From NCBI RefSeq assembly GCF_001949145.1, contig NW_019091623.1, positions 65,790 through 80,824 of the forward strand: a stretch of DNA of 15,035 nucleotides, read 5' to 3'. The stretch comes from Acanthaster planci. Taxonomy: Eukaryota; Echinodermata; Asteroidea; Valvatida; Acanthasteridae. The position numbers and the translations under genes were made by a program. Each line of letters opens with the position of its first letter. The first letter of the stretch is position 1. Shown here piece after piece: positions 1 to 9,400 of the stretch. The notes beneath the pieces are model-generated. The model saw nothing but the letters and a program-made list of their open reading frames with translations. It had not been told where the DNA came from and did not search any database.

Positions 1-208
1 TATTGCTGGGGCCTACTGTGTTGTGCATAGGTCACATTGCTCAGGGTTTAAGATAAGACTTAGTACGGATCTTTTAGAAAGCATTGAGGACTTACCAACA
101 GCTGAGATTGATTGAGATGCAGTGACAGAAAAACAAGCATTTTCCAGTTGAAAGTTATGTTGAATTTTGTTTTTCTCTTTACGTGTGTCATTTTGTTTTG
201 CTTTCCAG

Positions 209-462
209 CCTATTTCAGCACTGGACAGTCGGTTCACCCAGAAGCCGGCCAGCGAAGCCCGACTGTCGGAAAAAGCCAAGCAGGCAGACGACGCCCGCCC
301 GCCTGACCCTGCCAAGCCGGCCAGCGAGGCCCGCCTCACCGAAAAAGTGTCGTCACCTGTAGCGGAGGGCTCTGGAGCCTCCCAGCCGGCTGTCACCAAC
401 ATCGCTGCCATGGCGTCTGCCGCAGCGGCAGCGGCGTGTGCCGAAGCCGCCGCAGCTGCCGC
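209..462 (+). CDS. HIRA: HIRA exon a: linker after the B domain, Ala-rich end
   Basis: The acceptor is a pyrimidine-rich tract ending TTTCCAG at 208; the donor is GTAAGA at 463. The exon opens in phase 0 with PISALDSRFTQK, matching the vertebrate KALDSRFTE segment just after the B domain. The rest is low-complexity linker. An 11-residue unit, KPASEARL(S/T)EK, occurs twice 24 codons apart (242-274 and 314-346). The exon ends in an Ala-rich run, where 16 of 20 residues from about residue 66 are Ala, counting the codon split by the intron. Residues are numbered from the first codon in the window. The linker is probably disordered. It ends in phase 2, and its last two bases plus the first base of the next exon make an Ala codon. 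Confidence 0.9.
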
Positions 463-3400
463 GTAAGAATAATTCCATCTCTACTGCTATTCTCTAAACC
501 ACGAATGGTCTAAACCATCAAAACCAGTTTTCAGTCGCAGGCCTTTAAAATAATCTTTCACAATGCATATTGATATGAACCAACTATGTTATCACCCACA
601 CAATCTCCATTTTCAATAAGATTCCAAACTGAACAATACAGGTTTCTCATTACTGAAGGCATGGTTTCAATATTCATTTCGGGGGAATTGACAATCAGTT
701 TCCGATGAAAAATGAAGTGAAATCTTGTCTCCGCGTCTAGAAAATAAGTCCCCAGTATTAACCTTGAATCAGGGGGAAAAAAGTCAATGTGACTTCATTT
801 GAGTCAAGGCACCTGAGCTACTTCAGAGTTATATGCCTCTGAAAAAAATCCTGTCCAGTGGATATCAGTTTTTAACTTGTGGCGGTTTTCACTGGCAGAT
901 ATCAAAAGGAGTGATACATCAAAATGGGAAAATAGTGTTGCTTCTAATGCAAGCTAAAGACGTGCGTCCTTTCAAAGTCCTTAAAACTCATTTTGTTGAA
1001 TCTGGTCTCAGTTTGGCTTTTTTTTTTTTGGCAATTTAACAATGCGCCCAGATCAACAACTCTGACCAGCACGGTCACCGCCCCTCCGCGCACCACCCTT
1101 TCAACCACTCCCAAGAGGAAAGACATTATCCCGGACAAGGCCGTCATCAAGAAGCCCAGAAGGGAGTACAGGACCCAGGCCAGGATAGCAGCAGCCGCTG
1201 CAGCCGCTGCCGCGGCTGCTGCTGCAGCAAACGCAGCGAGCACAGCACCAGCGGCTACAGTGACAGTCGCAGGCACTGCAGTGAGTCTGGAGCTAAGATC
1301 ATTAACTTCGGAGATTGAATATATGGCCAAAGTTCTGGCTAATTGCTTGAGTGTGTGGGAATTGTTACTAGTCAGCCCAACTTCAAGGGTCAAAGGGAGG
1401 ATCGTGCATTGGTTGTTCTCTGGCTCTTTATGCCAGAGGTTGAAGGTCATTGGAGATTAAAGATGAATAAAGAACCCAAACATTAACCATAGTCTGTTGC
1501 CAAATTCTGTCAGCGATCACTCGTCAATCTCTGGTTCATTTTCCCTTGTAACCTGTGCACAAAATGTATCCTGGATACCAGACAAATTTTTGGTTGACGA
1601 TGGTTGCTGGGCATGATTGAACATGGCTGGTCTTGGGCCTTGTCCAAACCAAGAGGCTGTGGCTTGAAGTAACAAGAGTCTATAGGAAGTGGCCACAGCC
1701 GCAAGCAAGTGGCTTCCTATACATGGACATTTCTTTCTAAGCCTAAGCCACAACTTCAAGACTTTTTCCCTACTGGAATACTCCATCTAACTGTTCAATT
1801 AGCTTTGGATAATGCGTTTCACCATTGATTCTGTCTAGGGTGTGAGTGAAGCGACAAGTAGACTATCAAAGCCTTCGATTAAGATCCCTATTCCACCGAC
1901 GCCGAAAAACACAGAGTTCAAAATCCCTCAGCGGAGCGGGTCCAATGAACCAGAACTGGTGGTGGAACTTGAGAACAATGTCACCGTTGGGGGTAAGTCT
2001 GAAACAACTTGAACCGTCTTCATGGATTGAAGTATGGAAACTTTTTCAAGCAGTGGAAATACATGCTTAGGTAGCACACTGTGTATACTACTTGTGAGTG
2101 GTTCCCTGCTAATTCGGACTTCAGTCTTTTGTTACAAGGCCCAGTTACCTTTGTCCGATTTCGGAGACCCCGGCCACACATATAAAAAATACGTGTCCAA
2201 AACTGCAATCCCTGGCGGCAAATGGTTAAGAAAATCATTGGGTGCGAGCAGCAAAGGAGTTAGGATAAAACTGCAATATCTTTTGCTGCTGCCATCTGAT
2301 CCTTATCTGGAAAAAAATCTTGGCATCATATTGAGAAACCAGTTTCAATTCTGCCACCCTTTTGAGAAAGAATTAAGAAGAAAGAACTAAGCCTGACCTC
2401 CCATTAGAGTCCTGTAAAACTTGAAAAGAGGATTTTGCCACTTGACAAATACTTTTTACACAACATGTAGGTTTACCTGAACAAGTCTTACTGAACTGCT
2501 CATTTTTTGTTCTGTTTTTTTCTTGTCTGTTTTCTTTCCCAGGGACCACTGTGCACAAACTTCGAGGTAGCAGAGACAGTGAGATGGTGTGGGAGGCTGT
2601 ACTGACCAGCCGAGGAATAATCGTCACTGGAAACAGGTGCGGAACACATTCAGTCTACTGCCTGCAACCTACACAGATTACCAATGCATATGCATTATTT
2701 CCTTGTCCATTACTTCCATACGTTAAATTCTCGATCACCAATAGTGCGCCCCCACTCACTCGCCCCCGCAAAGGTGTTGGCCATGTTCATCCTCGTTTTC
2801 TTAGCGCCATTACTTTTTGGAACGTATTGTTCCGGCTCCGAATTTTTGGGAGTTTTTTCTTTGCTAACGCGTGTTTCAGTGTTATTCCTCGATCACCTTG
2901 GTTTGTTTGTTCTAACTCTTGTGTCATTTATTTCTGGATATTTTACTGTTTTCTTTTCAGTCTTGTGCAGGTGGCAGACTGACCTTGTATTGACCCGTTC
3001 GCCAGGTGGCGCTATTGTTTTTGGTTAAATATATTTCCATTGCTTCAGAATATATTGAGTATGTGTGTGTATTCATTTTGCTTGCTTGTTTATATTCTAT
3101 GATTCTCCCCAGTTGTGGCATTCTTGTTTATAATGTGATTAGTTATATTGAAAGCAGTTGTTTTGTTATTTTCGGATATTTTGCTTGTTGTTTTTCATAT
3201 ATCCATGTATTTCGGCATTTCTGGTTTTTTGATATTTCTAAAATTTGCTTGTCGATTTTTCATAAGTACCATATATTTCGGCATCCCTGGTTTTTCTCTC
3301 TGTGTATTCTGTGTATTAGATAATCGAGAACCGGAGGGAAATTTGAGTTAGTCTTCACCCCACTTTGAGATATTTGCCCGCTTGCGGGCCATGGATCACT

Positions 3401-6400
3401 TAATTAGTAAGGACAGTGGTGCGTTGGTTTCGGTCCTTGCTAAGCCAGGGAATAGGACTGTGCATGGTTAAATATTCCCTCCCATTGGCCGGTCCGGGGT
3501 ATGGCCTTGCGATACCCTTATTTGCTCTAGTACTGTACTGTCGAGCACACAAGTTCACTCTTCATTCATCGAATGGTATTCGTGAACTCGTAGCAGTGGT
3601 ACTGGTGTGGTATCTGGTACTTACGCCTCACGCCCGCAGGCCCTGAGATCCGGTATCTCTGATTCGATCCCGCTCCACTACTGCCAAAGTTGAGTTTGCC
3701 ATTTGCGGGTCTGCTTGGCACACCGTAACAGAACTCTGTGCTGCCGAAGCGCAGGGATTTCTCTGGTGAGGGAGATTCACCCCACTGCCCTCTTTGAGCA
3801 TTGATCAACGTGTCTGGCCTGCTTCCGCTCCTCCGTGTTCCGAGCACGTGCGAATATGCCCCTTACGCTGGCAGCTCAGGGCATGACTCGGCACCCTGCA
3901 GTTGGCTCAGCTCCCCGGTATTGGTGAGCCGTTATCTGCAGGGGTTTTCCAGTGAGCGCATCTCACCTTACGGACCGCTTCGAGTTTCAAGCAACGTGTT
4001 CGGCCTGCTTCCGCTCTTCCTTGATTGCAGTGCATGCGAGTATGCCGCTTACCCAGGCAGCTCGGGGCGTAACTTGGCACCATGCAGACGGCTTGGCTCC
4101 CGGTGTTGGTTCGCCGTTGTCTGCAGGTCTTTTCTTGTGAGCATGTCTCATGCTCCGCTCCCCAATGGTGGGAGCGCATTCAAGTCGTCCCTTACGTTGA
4201 CAGTGGTGATGCTGTATGAGAGAATGCTGTTTGGCCATTACTCATGGCTTCTTCATCCTAGTGCAGCGCTGTACATTGCATGTGGTTGCTGCCAGGTCCT
4301 CACAGCTTGCGGTGGCCGTGGAACTTAAACTCTCCACCATCTAGTTTGCTCGACTTGTTGGCTTCTCACCCAACCACTGTGACTGAAAAGATGGCGGCTT
4401 TAGCCTGTTTCTGTTCGGATTGAGATCTGTTAGCATCCAAGACTGGGCCCGCTCTGGTCCGTTCTTCATTCGGGGACACTGAGTCCTTGGGCCTACTCCG
4501 TCATTGGGGCTTTCGTGCTCCCCCTATTGCAGCCAGGCCCCAACGCTTGCAGTACCTGTAGAATTTGAACTCCTCACAGTCGAGTTTGACTGGGCGTGGC
4601 CTGCTCGACTGTTTGGGTTGCTTGTTGGCAAGTGTTTCCTTGCCCTTTGCAGTTGTTTTCTGGCAACAACTTCTCACCCAACCACTGTGGTAAAAAAAAC
4701 CCACAGAACAAAAAACAAAAAAAACGATAGACGTACTCCAACGTTAGGGCTTTCGGCCTGCCTTTATTGCTGATCCCCTTCTGGGAGTCACTGTGCCCGC
4801 TTGTTGTTCTCCAGCTCCAGTTCAGTAGGATGACTCTCGGGTGCTTTCTTCCAACCAAGAGGCTTACTGAGCGCCTTATGCCTTCAACCACTGCCCTCAG
4901 TCGTTCTTTATTTGGGGCATTCTGGCGTGAGTAGATGCTACAATGTACAAATGTACATGCTACCGGGCCACCCCCTGCCGTAGCCAATGTGGCCCCAGTG
5001 GACATGATAGGGGTAACGCAGGCACGAGGCAGACCACAACGCAGATAGCTGGTGTGCTTTGCTCCTGAGACCTCTGTACACTGTTAACCACTACCTGCCG
5101 GGGACTCCGAAATCAGAGCCGTATGGTTTATATGCGTGGCCGGGGTTTTCGAACTCGGACAAAGGAAACAGGGCCCTGTAACAAAAGACCGTACTCTGAA
5201 CAAAAGACCAGGCTGCTGGGCATTACCGGCACTTTTCACTCCCAAAAGTGGTGATAATCCAGCGTTGTTTTGAAACCGTATACCAGGGTTTGGGGCATTG
5301 AGAGCAAGCGGACTACCACCGGGGACAAAAGCGCTCCACCACCGCAGGGATGAGCCACACAGCACTGCTGCATGCTAATCTGGCCCCTATTGAAAAGAGG
5401 GCAGCAGTGCACTGAGCCAGGTTCGTGAACAAAAGACAGTTGTATANGGCTCCCCGGTATTGGTGAGCCATTATCTGCAGGGGTTTTCCAGTGAGCGCAT
5501 CTCACCTTACGGACCGCTTCGAGTTTCAAGCAATGTGTTCAGCCCGCTTCCGCTCCTCCTCGATTGGAGTGCATGCGAGTACGCCCCTTACGCAGGCAGC
5601 TCGGGACGTAACTTGGCACCATGCAGTCAGCTTGGCTCCTGGTGTTGGTTCACCGTTGTCTGTAAGTCTTTTCTTGTGAGCACGTCTCACGCTTAACTCC
5701 CCAATGGTGGGAGCGCATTCAAGTCGTCCCTTACGTCAACGAATAGGGATGGGTCCTGGCGCTTTGCTGTTTGAGAGAACGCTGTTCGGTCATTACAGGC
5801 AGCTTCTTCATCCTAGTGCACCGCTGTACATTGCATGTGGTTGCTGCCAGGTCCTCACAGCTTGTGGTGGCTGTGGAACTTAAACTCTCCACCATCGAGT
5901 TTGCTGGATTTGTTGGGTCTCTTCTCGCCTAGTGTTCCCTTATCCTTTGAGGTTGGTTGGCTTCCGGCAATGGCTTCTCACCCAACCACTGTGACTGAAA
6001 AGATGGCGGCTTTAGCCTGTTTCTGTTCCGATTGAGATCTGTTAGCATCCAGGACTGGGCCCGCTCTGGTCCGTTCTTCATTCGGGGACACTGAGTCCTT
6101 GGGCCTACTCCATCATTGGGGCTTTCAGGCTCCCCCTATTGCAGCCAGGCCCCAACGCTTGCAGTACCTGTAGAATTTGAACTCCTCACAGTCGAGTTTG
6201 ACTGGGCGTGGCCTGCTTGACTGTTTGGGTTGCTTGTTGGCAAGTGTTTCCTTGCCCTTTGCGGTTGTTTTCTGGCAACAACTTCTCACCCAACCACTAT
6301 GGCAAAAAAAACCCACAGAACAAAAAAAAAAAAATTGATGTTCTTCGCACGGGGATGCCGATAGACGTACTCCAACGTCAGGGCTTTTGGCCTGCCTTTA

Positions 6401-9400
6401 TTGCTGATCCCCTTCTGGGAGTCACTGTGCCCGCTTGTTGTTCTCCAGTTCAGTAGGATGACTCCCGGGCGCTTTCTTCCAACCAAGAGGCTTACTGAGC
6501 ACCTTATGCCTTCAACCGCTGCCCTCAGTCATTTTTTATTTGGGGCATTCTGGCGTGGGTAGAGGCTACAATGTACAAATGGACATGCTACAGGGCCACC
6601 CCATGCCGTAGCCAATGTGGCCCCAGTGGACATGATATGGGTAACGCAGGCACGAGGCAGACCACAACGCAGATAGGTGGTGTGCTTTGCTGTCGAGACC
6701 TCTGTACACTGTTAATCGCTATGTCTGTGCCTCAGCCAGCATTCAGACGTAGAGTACGTTGTTACCGTTTACCGGGCCACCCTACATTGTCTTCTGGGGT
6801 GGCCTCTGGTGAATACGACACCAAGTCACGTACACTCAGCGGGAGCGGTGGCTTAAACAACTCCTTTCATTATGCTACGTACCAGCGCCTGACCAGCGCT
6901 GGGGACGCTTAGCCGAGAAACAGAGAAGTGCATTATCCCGTCCGACTCTCCTTCACTCCCTGGGCTGTTCCGGTGAATACAACTTAGTCTAGGTACGAGC
7001 ACCCTACCGGGTGTAAACTTACACGGGACATGCGGGAGATAGCTCTGCACTATGCCGGCAGACCCCTTATGACCTTCACACGCCTGATCTCACTGCTGTC
7101 TTAGGCTTTGTCATTGCGAAACCTAGCCGTGTACTCATCAACAGCGAGCCACGGGCAGACTGTCCTCCATTTCTGGGTCTGCCCTGGTGACTATGTCGTT
7201 TAGATTTTGTCCTACTGTTGCTTCCTCCAATGCACATCCACATTTTAGGCATCCAAATTCACCGAACTTTACACAGTAGTAGACTCCAAATGCGAGATCC
7301 TCTGATGTGGGTGTGTCCAAATTCATTTACTGTCACTGTTATGAGGTCCGACAAGAGTTGGTCTACCTTCAGCCGCAAGAATGGGTATGAATGTTCTTGG
7401 GTTTTCTCCTCCGAGTACACCTGTGTGATTGATATGAAGAGGTATACTCGGCAGGGTTTGTCTGATTTTTAAATGTATACTTGCGTTTGTCAGAAAATGT
7501 TGGAATATATATATATATATTTGGAATATCGGAGTAGTTTCTCATGTTCACAGTTCTGCGGGTCCTGACAGTGGGAAAAGTGGGATTAAATTTGTCCCCA
7601 TTAGGCAGGACCAACATTGGTGACAAATACTTGTATTGTTGACGGATTCTCCATTTGAGACTAAGCTTTTTCTCACTTTAGCCGGATGCATATGCTCAGA
7701 CCTTAATTCCCCATGCATGCGGTAAAACAATTGGAGTCCTTCAATAGAGGAACGTCTGTGGCTCACTTTTCATTCTCCAGAAATGCTTCACCAACATCCG
7801 CATGTGCTGGAGCTGTTCATTGTCACAAGGTGCAACTTCCACCCGACTTAACTAGTCCTTGCTGGATAAAGAGAGTCAAACCCTCATATATTTGGGCCTC
7901 AAGGAATTTTCTCCAGTCTCCGACCTTTTCATTGTTCATGGCTTGTCGGAGTACCTTCCTTTACAGCTTGACAACATTTTCCCCTGTTGTCCAGCACTTA
8001 CTGGTGGTCGTGAAAGATTTGGAGGAGATACAATGGAACAGTTCTGGTCCTCCTTCCCTCGCCGATTTTCAGTGCCCCAGTCAAATCCTGCTCTGCCTAC
8101 TCAGTCTTCACAGGCAGGGCTTGGGACATAGACCAGAGGGAATTTTGACACTGCCCCCATCCCCTTGGGTCTGACACTAATGCTTTGCAGGTGCCTTCAA
8201 TGCCCAAATTTCTAGGCACTATCTATGGTACCAAGGTTCTAGCAAACATACCTTTGTCTGCTCATTCAGCTACCCTCCCGCAGTCATGGCTGCCGTTCGT
8301 TTGACTGGGGTCTTTATTGGATTCCTACCTTTGTTGATACAGGCAATTGTTACATGTGCATGGGTTCCTGTTACAGCAACTGACAACAACGCCTGTCCGG
8401 TTCAATCCGGACTTCGTTTGGATGTTGTTTTACTTCCACTCCGATCCTCTCACCTGGGCTTTTTATCCCACATGCTTATCTTTGGCCTGGGGGGAAATCC
8501 TCAAAACCTGATACCTCTTGCCGTCAAGATATACACTTTGTTAACAGTTGAAACTGACAGATGGGCGCTCAACTACTGGTTTCTACTAACACTGCCTGAT
8601 CTTCATGGGGCACTCCTAATCTGGAACTTTCAAATTTCATGCACGAGTACGTGGGTTAGCACATTGTCACTTCATTGGATAAATCACTACTGAGGTACAC
8701 TCTTACTATGCCTCAGCCTCCTGTAAGTTGGATGTTCCAACGAGCGCTAGGCTTTGGGATTAACTTAAAGGTAACTCACGTCTCAAAGCCAGTAACTCCT
8801 TCACAGACGTCCGCTCCGACGGAAAGATTCACACAACAAAACAGACATATCGCAATGTGACTGAGCCAGTCCCTTGGTACCCTAGTGTCCACGTTTTGTC
8901 AGCTCTGCCTCGACATGGAACATCTAGTTGCTGTTATTCTGCACCAGACTCCTAGCGATTCTGTCAGAATTGGCCAGAACAAATATCTGTTATTTAGACC
9001 ATTAGACCTTCCTAACCCTGAGAATTAATTTACCCAGATTCCTAGGGTAACATTTACACTGGAGTACACAGTTTTTCGTTTTCATGACATGACAAACAGT
9101 ATGAACTCCATTTCAATGCCGATATGTGCAGTATTAAACCGATTCTCTTCTACAGGACTAAGTACTGCAATCGCCAATTACATGTAGCTACTGTTTGTTG
9201 TCTCAGCTACCTATGTGCTTCCCAAATTGACTTCTATCCCTAAGACAACACTGACGCCAGGCATCCTCTTCCTTTGTTGCTCCCAATAGCTGCTTCATTC
9301 CTGGATAGTGGTCCGTTGATGATATCCTTTACACATACTCTTGTTGGGTGATAGTCCCATGGCATTCCTTTCACCTTCGTCGTAGGCTACAATTCAGGGC

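Noticed and set aside
944-1450. 168-codon open frame on the minus strand with an Ala-rich segment
   Set aside because: It is the complement of the HIRA poly-Ala exon. The GC-rich GCN repeats keep the opposite strand open.
1466-1471. AATAAA as a polyadenylation signal
   Set aside because: It is inside an intron whose two flanking exons join in phase, with no evidence of transcript ending.
3006-3351. Hydrophobic, membrane-like open frames
   Set aside because: The region is T-rich, which forces Phe, Ile, Val and Cys codons. No family motif, and it lies in a tandemly duplicated repeat arm.
3661-3671. tRNA B-box-like string GATTCGATCCC (possible SINE head)
   Set aside because: The only A-box-like sequence is about 70 bases upstream and poor, and no cloverleaf can be drawn.
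3952-4328. Overlapping open frames of 60-175 codons on both strands
   Set aside because: They lie in nested tandem repeats, recur with indels in the second copy that shift the frame, and show no protein family.
3806-6721. CRISPR-like repeat array
   Set aside because: The units are long, diverged and contiguous without unique spacers, and the host is a eukaryote.
7713-8693. Two + strand open frames of 153 and 135 codons
   Set aside because: No domain recognised, no splice context, and stops interrupt every frame between them. I could not link them to a transposase or retroelement protein.
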